From the NCBI GenBank assembly GCA_014843695.1, contig CM026386.1:87668540-87732539 (forward strand): a stretch of 64,000 nt of DNA, read 5' to 3'. The notes under the pieces are model-generated. The model was not told the DNA's origin. It was given only the letters and a program-made list of their open reading frames with translations, and did no database searches. The DNA comes from Archivesica marissinica (lineage: Eukaryota > Mollusca > Bivalvia > Venerida > Vesicomyidae). Of this stretch, positions 46,791 through 58,886 are shown piece after piece (position 1 is the first letter of the stretch; each line of letters begins with the position of its first letter). The translations under genes and the position numbers were made by a program.

Positions 46791-47114
46791 TGTGCAACTT
46801 GCAGTTAATAACAAACAGACAATACATCAACATTCCCGGGTAGGGTTACTCCCGGAAGCGACGGTTGCACTGGCATTTTACTACTGCTTCTTTCGAACTA
46901 TGTTTGCGAAGAGCTCCGCTTAAGCATACGTGAATGCATATATCGGCCAGGTAAATTAATAATATATGCATTGACAATGTATGGCTTTACTAAGCGTTTA
47001 TTTGTAAAACACCAAGATGTTAATTCGTGAAATAGCAACCATAGTCACATATAAGATACAAATACATGACACAAGGTTAGACAACATAACCACCATATTT
47101 GAGAGGTAACATGC

Positions 47115-47394
47115 AACATTACACACATGATATGGATAGCCAGGAAGGGTGGGTAGAGAACATTACACACATGATATGGATAGCCAGGAAGGGTGGCTAG
47201 AGAACATTACACACATGATATGGATAGCCAGGAAGGGTGGCTAGAGAACATTACACACATGATATGGATAGCCAGGAAGGGTGGCTAGAGAACATTACAC
47301 ACATGATATGGATAGCCAGGAAGGGTGGCTAGAGAACATTACACACATGATAAGGATAGCCAGGAAGGGTGGCTAGAGAACATTACACACATGA
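47115..47394. repeat. 44-bp minisatellite, about 6.5 copies
   Basis: Unit GAACATTACACACATGATAT followed by GGATAGCCAGGAAGGGTGGC and TAGA, nearly perfect. It runs directly into the 11-bp array. Confidence 0.95.
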
Positions 47395-47398
47395 TAGA

Positions 47399-47944
47399 TA
47401 ATGGTACGTTAATGGCACGTTAATGACACGTTAATGGCACGTTAATGGCACGTTAATGGCACGTTAATGGCACGTTAATGGTACGTTAATGGTACGTTAA
47501 TGGTACGTTAATGGCACGTTAATGGCATGTTAATGGCACGTAATGGTACGTTAAGGTACGTTAATGGTACGTTAATGGTACGTTAATGGTACGTTAATGG
47601 TACGTTAATGGCACGTTAATGGCACGTTACTGGTACGTTACTGGCACGTTAATGGTACGTTAATGGTACGTTAATGGCACGTTAATGGTACGTTAATGGT
47701 ACGTTAATGGCACGTTAATGGTACGTTAATGGTACGTTAATGGTACGTTAATGGTACGTTAATGGCACCTTAATGGTACGTTAATGGTACGTTAATGGTA
47801 CGTTAATGGAACGTTAATGGTACGTTAATGGTACGTTAATGGTACGTTAATGGTACGTTAATGGCACGTTAATGGTACGTTAATGGTACGTTAATGGTAC
47901 GTTAATGGTACGTTAATGGCACGTTAATGGTACGTTAATGGTAA
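47399..47944. repeat. 11-bp minisatellite, about 50 copies
   Basis: Unit AATGGTACGTT with a T/C variant at the sixth base (GGCACGTT) scattered through the array. It follows the 44-bp array without a spacer. Confidence 0.95.
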
Positions 47945-47964
47945 GTAGTACTACGAGTTAACAG

Positions 47965-48225
47965 AATTCTTAACGCAGTTATAGCGCTGTTAAAAAATAA
48001 ATATGACGCTGCTTTGTTTAGTGACGTCATGGCAATTTAACATAACACTTGACGCCAAATTGAAAGTTGCTACATTATTTATTACAGAGAGTTCTTTGGT
48101 AATGTGACAATTTAAAGAACTTATACTCGTATTTTATGAAACTCGTTTCTAAATGACTCGCGTATAGCAACATTCCAAAACGAGTTTCATAAAATATGAT
48201 ATGAAATCACCACTCATGTAAGATC
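47965..48225. repeat. Palindromic dispersed repeat, family R2, copy 1
   Basis: It shares with 60030-60310 the blocks AAATATGACGCTGC, TAGTGACGTC, GCCAAA.TGAAAGTT and GAAATCACCACTCATGTAAG plus ATCC. It contains a perfect 18-bp inverted repeat, ATTTTATGAAACTCGTTT with AAACGAGTTTCATAAAAT (about 48131 and 48178). Probably a small non-autonomous element. Confidence 0.75.
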
Positions 48226-48559
48226 CGATATGTATTACGATCTCCTTGGACATTACTGTATTTAACGAATGCATTAAAGATGTAGAGGTTGAAAGTTGAG
48301 TTGCATTGTTCGTCATTATTCAATTATAAGATACATTCCACACTCTCAACGCTATCAATATATATATACATAATTATAGCACACATGTTTAAACATTATT
48401 CTTCCCAGAAACCACAATGTCCAGATCTTGGATACTTGATATCCAGCATCAGTTAGTGAACCTCTACCAAGATTGATGACGTTGTGATCCTGGGGTCATA
48501 TTTGACTCCAAATTGGGGTCACATAATTTACATAGACTTATATATGGAAATGGATACTT

Positions 48560-48720
48560 TATCCGCCACATAACCAAGGGACCGTGAGTTCGAACCCCAC
48601 TATAACCACGATGATGTTGACCTCGGCCAAGGACACTTGAATTAACATCCCCGCGCCCCCTGCATTGTGTTGTCTCATATCATAAATGTGTGAAATGTGA
48701 GCTTATGTCATAAATTAAAT
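48560..48720 (+). mobile_element. SINE fragment, family D-like
   Basis: GACCGTGAGTTCGAACCCCA (B box), then GACCTCGGCCAAGGACACTT and AACATCCCCGCGCCCCCTG. The A-box region is degraded. Confidence 0.7.
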
Positions 48721-50144
48721 ATGAATATGTTAATAATCAACAAAGATTATTCAAGTAATGCTACAAAACATATACAATTGCTTAATATCTATAAAGCAAT
48801 GTGCTCATTGCAACACAATGCAATCGTGTAACATTTCATCCCAGTGTAATAGTGTATACCTCTAAGATATGCACACCAACTTAGTAATTGCCATTATGGT
48901 GCTTCGCACCCACAGAGAACTAATCAAATATCGGGGGAAATAGAATTATTATCTTAATTAGCATATCACGTCGTCCTGTGAATCCCTGTCAAGAACTCAT
49001 GGTACCGAATATGTTGTTACAACAATTTCCTAATATTGCCATGGGATCTCCGTATAATTATATCTCACTCCCCGACAAACTTTCGTGTTGTAATACATTT
49101 TGATAAACCATAGGCTTGACACTATACATACACAAATACAATTAATATTTAAGTCAGCTGTCATCTAACAAATATAAATAAATTAATAGACACTGTATGA
49201 TTAAAAGATCCAATAGTTGAATAGTGAACCGATATTTGGAATTTTCTTAACCAGGACCGCCTATATATAAATGTTGGTGATAAGCTGCGTAATAGTATGC
49301 GCAATTGTTAATAATCTAAATTGCGATAACAACCCCTACTAATTATCTAGCACGAAAGGCAACTATTGTCTGCGTAAATGTATAACATATTTGAAATGTT
49401 ACAAATAATCTAAATCATAATTGTATAAACTCTTCCAAAATTAGTAAGGTTGAAAAAGGTTAATTATTAGTTATGAAATTGAAGTCACTATATCAATAAA
49501 TGACTCCCAAATTTTATATACAAAATGTGCATCTACTAGATATAAACATGCTGACAAATGGAGCTTGATAGCAAGACCTCTGACATGCATGAATATGTGT
49601 TAGTATTTAAATGGGGATCGATCCATCACATACTTGATAATCTGACATAAACAAGAATTCTATATAAATAACTTTCAGCTCACTGTTGCAGCATTATTTC
49701 GTGCGAGGAATATATCCGACTGGCTTACGGAAGGTCGATTATAGGATACTATTCCGTCAACGTTTATATCCAACACATACTCATAGCGTAACGATATACA
49801 CATACATGTATACATGTAGCTGTTGAAATGAAAATGACATTAATCCTGTGAGCATAGGCAAAACATATTGAAAATGATATGATAGTAGTATACACTCAAC
49901 GCAATTCCTAATCGGTCACCTGTTTACAATAGTTGGAGAACACTAATAACAATATAATATCAATAATATTAATGTTATTTATTACATATTTTTACCGATC
50001 GTTATGCAATGAATCGCAGTATAATAATCTGGAATAAATATTAATATTGTATGATTATTAATTGGTCCAAATAATTATAAAAAACAAGGTGACCGATTAT
50101 GAATGTTGCTGAGTGTGCATGTATTGTGTCGCATCATGTTCTAT
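48721..50144. other. Unassigned AT-rich sequence
   Basis: It holds a diverged fragment of the 40.8/45.4 kb duplication family at about 49590-49740. No exon or RNA gene supported. Confidence 0.5.
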
Positions 50145-50285
50145 AAGGCAATCTGGTGTGAGAGGCCCGGAGTTCGCACCCAGTAAATAAATTCTAGTTT
50201 GCCTCATCTATCTCCCGTATGGCGATGAATTCCATCATGAATGAGGTCTCGATAGCGATTAATTTAATGTTATTAAAACTGGGAG
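50145..50285 (+). mobile_element. SINE fragment, family D, copy 2
   Basis: GAGAGGCCCGGAGTTCGCAC (degraded B box), TTGCCTCATCTATCTCCCGT, ATGGCGATGAATTCCATCAT, GAATGAGGTCTCGATAGCGA, TTAATTTAATGTT. Matches 42707-42915. Confidence 0.8.
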
Positions 50286-50322
50286 TGTCGACATTTTTCA
50301 ATTGAGGAAACTTTCCTGTTGG

Positions 50323-50444
50323 TCTGTGGTTCTACCCTGACATCCGTATATATATATGTAATATTGCTAGGAAGGTCACCGGATCTGTGGTTCTACCCTG
50401 ACATCCGTATATATAGATGTAATATTGCTAGGAAGGTCACCGGA
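50323..50444. repeat. 61-bp direct duplication
   Basis: Two near-identical copies of TCTGTGGTTCTACCCTGACA, TCCGTATATATATATGTAAT, ATTGCTAGGAAGGTCACCGGA. Unrelated to the 61-bp satellite. Confidence 0.92.
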
Positions 50445-51002
50445 TTCAATATCCTCCAATACATGTTGGACAATTGTAATCCTGAGCTGTGTGACCTACA
50501 TTACCGCCCCCAAACCCATACAAAATAAACAAATATAATATCATTATCAGTAAGGGTGTTTGACCATGTTTCAATAATGATATTTTGAGAATATAAATTT
50601 GTTATCCGAAATAAATGGTCGATTGAAAACATATTTTGTCGGAAATAATTAGTGTAAACGTTATTTATTACAGTATATTTACATGTAATTAAGAAATGAA
50701 CATATTATATATAATTTAACAGCAGTAGACCGAAAGGGATTAGAACGAAATAAAACGTATATATGTTCTCCCTTCTCGGAAATAATTGCAATATTTCTTC
50801 TATTATGAACTAATAAGATGCAACCAAATTAAACATTGGGAAGCATCGACAGTTGGTTATTTCAATAACAAAACAACGAACAACATTGAGTCGGTTTTAT
50901 CTATAAAATGTGCTTGCCTCAATGTGTGGTCTGTTGGACTAATTGCTATATTTATCCTGAATCTAAGTGAATTGTTTATTGTATTTTGGGCCAATCCCTG
51001 TA

Positions 51003-54000
51003 GTGTTATTCCCAGAACGTGTTGTGTTATTCACAGAACATGTTGTGTTATTCACAGAACTTGTGTTATTCCCAGCCATATTGTGTTATTCCCAGCCATG
51101 GTGTGTTATTCCAAGCCATATTGTGTTATTCCCAGCCATGGTGTGTTATTCCAAGCCATGTTGTGTTATGTCCAGCCATGTTGTGTTATTCCCAGCCATG
51201 GTGTGTTATTCCCAGTCATATAGTGTTATTCCCAGCCATATTGTGTTATTCCCAGCAATATGGTGTGTTATTCCTAGCCATATTGTGTTATTCCCAGCCA
51301 TATTGTGTTATTCCCAGCCATATTGTGTTATTCCCAGCCATGGTGTGTTATTCCCAGCAATATTGTGTTATTCCCAGCCGTATTGTGTTATTCCTAGCCA
51401 TATGGTGTTATTCCGAACGATATTGTGTTATTCTCAGCCATGGTGTGTTATTCCCAGCCATATTGTGTTATTCACAGCCATATTGTGTTATTCCTAGCCA
51501 TATTGTGTTATTCCTAGCCATATTGTGTTATTCCCAGCCATATTGTGTTATTCCCAGCCATATTGTGTTATTCCCAGCCATATTGTGTTATTCCCAGCCA
51601 TATTGTGTTATTCCCAGCCATATTGTGTTATTTCCAGCCATATTGTGTTATTCCCAGCCATAGTGTGTTATTCCCAGCCATATTGTGTTATTCCCAGCCA
51701 TATTGTGTTATTCCCAGCCATATTGTGTTATTCCTAGCCATATTGTGTTATTCCCAGCCATATTGTGTTATTCCCAGCCATATTGTGTTATTCCCAGCCA
51801 TGTTGTGTTATTCCCAGCCATATTGTGTTATTCCCAGCCATGGTGTGTTATTCCCAGCCATATTGTGTTATTCCTAGCCATATTGTGTTATTCCTAGCCA
51901 TATTGTGTTATTCCCAGCCATATTGTGTTATTCCCAGCCATATTGTGTTATTCCCAGCCATATTGTGTTATTCCCAGCCATGTTGTGTTATTACCCGCCA
52001 TATTGTGTTATTCCTAGCCATATTGTGTTATTCCTAGCCATATTGTGTTATTCCAAGCCATAGTGTGTTATTCCCAGCCATATTGTGTTATTCCCAGCCA
52101 TATTGTGTTATTTCCAGCCATATTGTGTTATTCCCAGCCATATTGTGTTATTCCCAGCCATATTGTGTTATTCCCAGCCATATTGTGTTATTCCCAGCCG
52201 TAGTGTGTTATTCCCAGCCATATTGTGTTATTTCCAGCCGTATTGTGTTATTCTCAGCCATGGTGTGTTATTCCCAGCCATATTGTGTTATTCCCAGCCG
52301 TAGTGTATTATTCCCAGCCATATGGTGTTATTCCCAGCCATATTGTGTTATTCCCAGCCATATTGTGTTATTCCCAGCCATGGTGTGTTATTCCCAGCCA
52401 TATTGTGTTATTCCCAGCCATAGTGTGTTATTCCCAGCCATATTGTGTTATTCCCAGCCATATTGTGTTATTCCCAGCCGTATGTGTTATTCCCAGCCAT
52501 ATTGTGTTATTCCCAGCCATATTGTGTTATTCCCAGCCATAGTGTGTTATTCCCAGCCATATTGTGTTATTCCCAGCCATATTGTGTTATTCCCAGCCGT
52601 AGTGTGTTATTCCCAGCCGTATTGTGTTATTCCCAGCCATGGTGTGTTATTCCCAGCCATATTGTGTTATTCCCAGCCGTAGTGTGTTATTCCCAGCCAT
52701 ATTGTGTTATTCCAGGCCATATTGTGTTATTCCCAGCCGTAGTGTGTTATTCCCAGCCTTATTGTGTTATTCCGAGCCGTATTGTGTTATTCTCAGCAAT
52801 GGTGTGTTATTCCCAGCCATAGTGTGTTATTCCCAGCCATATAGTGTTATTCCCAGCCATATTGTGTTATTCCCAGCCGTAGTGTGTTATTCCCAGCCAT
52901 ATTATGTTATTCCCAGCCATATTGTGTTATTCCCAGCCATATTGTGTTATTCCCAGCCGTATTGTGTTATTCCCAGCCGTATTGTGTTATTCCCAGCCGT
53001 ATTGTGTTATTCCCAGCCATATGGTGTTATTCCCAGCCATATGGTGTTATTACCAGCCATATTGTGCTATTCCCAGACATATTGTGTTATTCCCAGCCAT
53101 ATTGTGTTATTCCCAGCCATATTGTGTTATTCCCAGCCATGTTGTGTTATTCCCAGCCATAGTGTGTTATTCCCAGCCATATAGTGTTATTCCCAGCAAT
53201 ATGGTGTTATCCCCAGCCATATGGTGTTATTCCCAGCCATATTGTGCTATTCCCAGCCATATGGTGTTATCCCCAGCCATATGGTGTTATTCCCAGCCAT
53301 ATTGTGTTATTCCCAGCCATATTGTGTTATTCCCAGCCATATTGTGTTATTCCCAGCCATATTGTGTTCCTCCCAGCCATATTGTGTTATTCCCAGCCAT
53401 ATAGTGTTCCTCCCAGCCATATTGTGTTATTCCCAGCCGTAGTGTGTTATTCCCAGCCATATTGTGTTATTCCCAGCCATATTGTGTTATTCCCAGCCGT
53501 AGTGTGTTATTCCCAGCCATATTGTGTTATTCCAGCCGTATTGTGTTATTCTCAGCCATGGTGTGTTATTCCCAGCCATATTGTGTTATTCCCAGCCATA
53601 TTGTGTTCCTCCCAGCCATATTGTGTTATTCCCAGCCATATGGTGTTATTCCCAGCCATATTGTGTTATTCCCAGCCATATTGTGTTATTCCCCGTCATA
53701 TTGTGTTATTCCCAGCCATATTGTGTTCCTCGCAGCCATATTGTGTTATTCTCAGCCATATTGTGTTATTCCTAGCCATATTGTGTTATTCCTAGCCATA
53801 TTGTGTTATTCCCAGCCATATTGTGTTATTCCCAGCCATATTGTGTTATTCCCAGCCATAGTGTGTTATTCCCAGCCATATAGTGTTATTCCCAGCAATA
53901 TGGTGTTATCCCCAGCCATATGGTGTTATTCCCAGCCATATTGTGCTATTCCCAGCCATATGGTGTTATCCCCAGCCATATGGTGTTATTCCCAGCCATA

Positions 54001-54785
54001 TTGTGTTATTCCCAGCCATATTGTGTTATTCCCAGCCATATTGTGTTCCTCCCAGCCATATTGTGTTCCTCCCAGCCATATTGTGTTATTCCCAGCCATA
54101 TAGTGATCCTCCCAGCCATATTGTGTTATTCCAGCCGTAGTGTGTTATTCCCAGCCATATTGTGTTATTCCCAGCCATATTGTGTTATTCCCAGCCGTAG
54201 TGTGTTATTCCCAGCCATATTGTGTTATTCCCAGCCGTATTGTGTTATTCTCAGCCATGGTGTGTTATTCCCAGCCATATTGTGTTATTCCCAGCCATAT
54301 TGTGTTCCTCCCAGCCATATTGTGTTATTCCCAGCCATATGGTGTTATTCCCAGCCATATTGTGTTATTCCCAGCCATATTGTGTTATTCCCCGTCATAT
54401 TGTGTTATTCCCAGCCATATTGTGTTCCTCGCAGCCATATTGTGTTATTCCCAGCCATATTGTGTTATTCCTAGCCATATTGTGTTCCTCCCAGCCATAT
54501 AGTGTTATTCCCAGCCAAATAGTGTTATTCCCAGCCATATCGTGTTATTCCCAGCCATATTGTATTATTCCTAGCCAGATTGTGTTCCTCCCAGCCATAA
54601 TGTGTTATTCCCAGCCATATAGTGTTATTCCCAGCCATATCGTGTTATTCCCAGCCATATTGTGTTATTCCCAGCCATATAGTGTTATTCCCAGCCATAT
54701 CGTGTTATTCCCAGCCATATTGTGTTATTCCCAGCCATATTGTGTTATTCCCAGCCATATTGTGTTATTCCCAGCCATATTATTT
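51003..54785. repeat. 20-bp tandem array, about 189 copies, ending 41 bp before an Ig exon
   Basis: Unit CCCAGCCATATTGTGTTATT with point variants (ATGG, GTAG, CGTA, TTCC). A period of 20 is not divisible by three, so all three plus frames stay open as VLFPAILCYSQPYCVIPSHI. These are not genes. A block of at least 500 bp is duplicated at an offset of 699 bp (landmarks GGTGTTATCCCCAGCC at about 53205/53904 and CCCCGTCATA at 53691/54390). The array fills the sequence directly upstream of the acceptor at 54826. Confidence 0.96.
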
Positions 54786-54826
54786 TATTGAAGCTGGCTC
54801 TAATTTCAAATTGTGCTATATTTCAG

Positions 54827-55168
54827 TGTATTGCTGGCCGTGTCCTCAAGATGTTACACGTGTTTATGCAAGACCTGGCAGTAGGGCAGTGATATCATTT
54901 CAGACCTCCATACAATCAGCATCAGGACCCAGTACATATTACATAACAGCTTCCAATGGATCTAACTTATATACATCAACATATTACAATGGAGAATTCA
55001 AAAATGAGCAGGAGCGCCTTGATTCAATGTTTATTGGAGATGCTACCACTGGAAACTTTACAATACAAACTAACAATTTACAGACTATGGATGCGGGTGT
55101 TTACATCCTCGCGTATACAGTATCATCAGTCGCTACTACTGAACAATGTTCTACTTTGTATATATTAG
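54827..55168 (+). CDS. Exon: immunoglobulin-like (V-type) domain of a surface or secreted protein
   Basis: A 342-nt plus-strand exon, phase 1-1, with acceptor CTATATTTCAG and donor TTAG/GTAAGTAAA. It reads YCWPCPQDVTRVYARPGSRA, VISFQTSIQS, then YYITASNGSNLYTSTYYNGE, LDSMFIGDATTGNFTIQTNN, LQTMDAGVYILAYTV and CSTLYI. G.avisF, the NFTI..L strand and DAGVY are the B, E and F strands of a V/I-type Ig fold. The canonical B-strand cysteine is replaced by Phe (VISF), which is unusual. It splices in phase to the exon at 60773. The frame upstream of the acceptor is 20-bp repeat and intron, not protein. Confidence 0.82.
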
Positions 55169-56409
55169 GTAAGTAAAATATACAATATTTTCATTGGTTT
55201 CTCAGACATACAGTATGTGTGTTCGCATAATCTGTCAAAATAGGATTTGTATAGCGCATAATGGGCTTACAATGTCTAGCCAGGTTATAAAATAACTGTT
55301 ATGAATTGATGGTTTCCGTTTATCTGTTCGATTATTTATCTGTTGATAAAACTTTGTTAGCGTCTTTCTAATTACTGTATTTCTGTATTAATTGCTCAGA
55401 ACTCTTGAAACTTGACTTAACTAACTAAAGCTCAAACAACAACGCTGAAATATGTTTTACATTTAATAACATTTTAATAATGAAGCTTGCGCGATTAGTG
55501 CCCGCGACGTGCGAGCTATTACAGTGTATAACAATACTAGAATGGTTAAATATCGAATACGTCATTGCACAAACACGTCATTGCCGAAAACCGCCAAAAA
55601 CATCTGCCACTACAGATCAATCAGAGAATCCGATACGCTTGCGGCAACCTGAATCATGACTGCGTCAGACCCCTTAAGATAATTAAATAACAATCCTAAG
55701 TCCAATTACAAAGCAGTGAATAATCTCGCCAGCCACACTAACATTAAAATAAAATCAAGCATCATCACGGCCTAATGAAGGCATGGCATAGCTTACTGGA
55801 TCATTGACATCTCTTTGGATAGACATTAATTCCGTTTTCAAAACTGCAGATTGATCAAGAAATAGAATCTGTATATAACATAAAGGGGAATCAGATTAAT
55901 TCATAAGAAATGAAGCCTAGCTAATCATAATGAAACAAAAATATGAAACATAAATAATTAAACCTAATTTGAGGTACACGATAAATACAAAACCAATTAG
56001 CAGATACGTGTATGTGTATTAAGGACGATTTGTTTGCTATTGCGTATAGGTACATTCTGTCATGTCAGTGGCCATTGACTAATTTTCTGTTCATTTTACC
56101 AGTTGTTCACAAAATGTCTTCAACGTAAATTTCATCTGGTGGCAAAAGTCTAGATTCTACAAAGAACATCTGATGTTTCAGTGCCAGCGAGAAAGTATAT
56201 CCGCTATTATAGTTTATCTAGAAGACTGATGACCGGCCGCAATTCGAATTATTCTGTGCATGCGAAATACGTGGTCTCTCTTATACTCTTCTATATTTGA
56301 CTATTTCTATAATTATTCATATGGCCATTTTCGTCGAAGGACCAGGTCAATATGTGATATTAAAGAGTATCTCTATGAACATGGTATTCATCTTGTTTTA
56401 TCTCGCCCA
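55169..56409 (+). other. Intron of the Ig gene (left part)
   Basis: Intronic sequence before the nested transposon. No exon or repeat supported. Confidence 0.55.
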
Positions 56410-56566
56410 CTGAAATTTCAATGTACTACAAACTTTTTTATGGTTGGAATTAGACCCTATAAATGTATTACCAATAGATAGAAACATGATACCTCTTAAC
56501 TAAATAAGCATGTTGACAATTTTCTATGACGTCACTGTGACGTAGAAATGACGTCACCATGACGTA
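56410..56566. repeat. Left terminal inverted repeat of transposon copy 2
   Basis: It pairs with 59629-59782 with only scattered differences. The inner third carries three TGACGT/ACGTCA motifs (TATGACGTCACTGTGACGTA, ATGACGTCACCATGACG). These could be transposase-binding or CRE-like sites. Confidence 0.9.
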
Positions 56567-56664
56567 GAAATGATGTCACGGCTAATGTATTGCACTAAAT
56601 TTTCAAAATCCAATGAAAATGAGCAATAGTAGTGCCACATTGCCACATTGCCAAATACGATAGA

Positions 56665-57680
56665 TTACTGGTCATCATTGTCATCGTCATTGCCAGTATC
56701 CTGATCCGCCTGCGAATGGTTATGAGGGTTGTTGCATGAATCAAGTTGGCACTGTCCACAAGCAGATGTACAGGGTAATCCATAGGTTCGACAAGTGCAG
56801 CGTTGTGTACTGCAGCATGTTGTGCAGTTGCAATGGACTACTTTTAGTAGATTGTCTGGTGCGGCATTCTTATCAGTCATTACTGGGATGAATTGATTGG
56901 CCTCAGATTTCCATCCCCAGTCTGTTGCATCGAGGCTAGTCTCTTTTCCCATCCATGTCATGATCTGATAGTAGACTCGTAAGGAATGGTATTTTGTTGC
57001 AGATGCAGTTGGTGGAAGCCGTTTTGGTGTTACAAATGATGTGGCAGAAACTACTTTCTTTGTTAAGATGCTATGTCGCAATGAGATGAGAGTGTCAGAT
57101 GTAACCTTTCCGCCAAACAGAAGAATCATCGCTTTCAATCCATTTTCTTCAATATTGTCACTTTTTTGGCCTGGTACAGTGAACGCAAGGGCACACGACT
57201 TCATGTTAGTGTCTCCTTTCGAAATTTCCTGAAACAGTACCTTTTTCCCTATCCCAAAGATGCGTGAGGTGGTATCACACCCTGTAAATACGTGAACAAA
57301 GAGCAGCAGAGAACATAACTCGTTACCCAACAGGCACTTTAGCTTGTTAATGTTGTAAACTCGAATTTGGCTTTTAGACTTGTCCGAACGATAGTATAGA
57401 CATTTTCTTTCTGGTTTTGAATGGTAGAGGAGGAGAATGAGCAAATCAGTGTCTTCACCTATGAGAGTTGTTGACTGAAACTCTGATGCTGCAATGGCTG
57501 CTTGTACAATATCACACTCAGAATCTCCACGTGCATTGGTTACATTGCATCCTTTCTCCCTTAACCTTTGGCTGATGATGATGATTAAACCTTGCTTGTT
57601 GCAACCTCGTGACAAAAACTCTTCTTTTTTCCCCACAAATACAGTCTCTGCTGTAAAGGTTACTATAGGATGCTTTGTCT
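56665..57680 (-). pseudogene. Transposon ORF, C-terminal part: truncated PIN/XPG-like nuclease plus Cys cluster
   Basis: The open frame begins at the deletion junction (HPIVTFTAETVFVGKKEEFL; first GTG at 57636) and stops at 56665. It keeps the second half of the nuclease: RGDSECDIVQAA, TTLIGEDTDLLILLLYHSKP, then VFTGCDTTSRIFGIGKK. It then continues LPPTASATKYHSLRVYYQIM and ends in a Cys cluster (VHCNCTTCCSTQRCTC, CTSACGQC, SCNN) and a poly-Asp/Asn tail. The first acidic motifs of the fold (IDGG, VFDGY in copy 1) are deleted, so this copy cannot form a complete nuclease. Similarity to copy 1 is clear but moderate, so the two elements are different families of one group. Confidence 0.85.
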
Positions 57681-58886
57681 GTTGACGTTATAGATGATCT
57701 CGGAGGCCTTCCAAAACAAAGGTTGGTCAAAGGTTATTATGGGGGAAATTTTGTATATATCTGCCAGATTGCAAACGTAGTTGAGTGTGGACAGAATGCA
57801 TGTGGGATCTCCTGGATACATATCTATCATTGGCAGGAAGTGTACAGAGGACTTGCCAGGGTGTTCATTTCCGCCATGAAGAAGATGCATCATACCCATC
57901 CAATTGGGAGTTTGCTGGTGAAAGCAGAATGAAAGCTCCCAAAGAACGTCTACAGCTGACACGCAACTGGGCATTACTGGAAGAGTATCGAACATGACAT
58001 GTTTGCGAGCATAGTTTGAAAAGCGATAGTCAACTATATCTATTTTGGACAGTTCTGTTATATTCCAAGCAGAAACATTCTTCCTTGGTACCACATGGTT
58101 TATCTCCTTTCCATGTGTTATTGCAGCTATAATTCCCATCCCATGACAGCTTCCTTTTCCGTCGAGTGTCAGGATGTTGTGGTCCACATTGTCTGCTACA
58201 AATAACACCATCCCTTGAACGTCTTCACCCAGTACATCGGGAGCGACCAAGCCAGCAGCATTTATCTGAAATCTATGAAATTCCCCATAAGGGGAGCCAA
58301 ACCCCATCACAGAAAGAGTATCAACTAGGAACCTGGACCTATATAGATGGTGCAGTTGAGAAGCAAGTCCTATTTGCAGTGGTGCCAATACAGCCCTAGG
58401 TCGGACTGCTTGAATAATTGACTGACCAATGGAAGCAAACTTTTCGTGTTTGTGTGTACCAACAAATAATAAATTCAAGAGCATACGAAGGGATGAGGGC
58501 AGATAGTTCAGGGCAGCATCCAGTTTAAGACTTTGAGAAGACGGATACTGATCAGTTATTGATTGAACATCCGTCTTGATATCACACTTTATAAGCTTTG
58601 CTGCAGTCACAATAATTGCCCTTTTCTGGCTTTCCTCATCACTGCTTTTAGCACTCTTGAAGTATGCTCGAAGTATTTGGGAAGTCTTGTCCCTCATGGT
58701 CACAATGTCCCGAACACCTCCTTGTTCTGCTATATATATAGAATCACCATAATGTTTTTTCAGTTTTTCCTTCAGGTACTGGTTGCCAGAGGTTTCATCT
58801 AAACAATAGTCTCTCATTCTGTACGCAAGGTCAGTTACTGTTAACTGTTCCTCATCATTTGCTTCTAGGTAAGCGCAGACTCTGAT
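57663..58886 (-). pseudogene. Transposon ORF, probable DDE-type transposase core
   Basis: The frame is open from just after the TAG at 58887-58889 (IRVCAYLEANDEEQLTVTDL, then MRDYCLDETSG) to 57663. From the Met at 58817, the order is: helical region (residues 1-100); ALNYLPSSLRMLLNLLF (about 102-118); FGSPYGEFHRFQ; then EDVQGMVLFVADNVDHNILT (about 198-217). Further on come HVVPRKNV, DVLWELSF, FLPMIDMYPGDPTCILSTL and ISPIITFDQPLFWKA (Asp at about 364). Asp209/212 and Asp364 are candidate catalytic acidic residues; the third (Glu of VYAEN in copy 1) is lost in the deletion. The protein breaks off four residues after NVNR. This is the part missing from copy 1. Confidence 0.82.

Noticed and set aside
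51019..54791. Many 100-220 codon plus-strand frames in the 20-bp repeat
   Set aside because: All three frames give the same repeated peptide because 20 bp cycles through the frames. This is tandem repeat translation.
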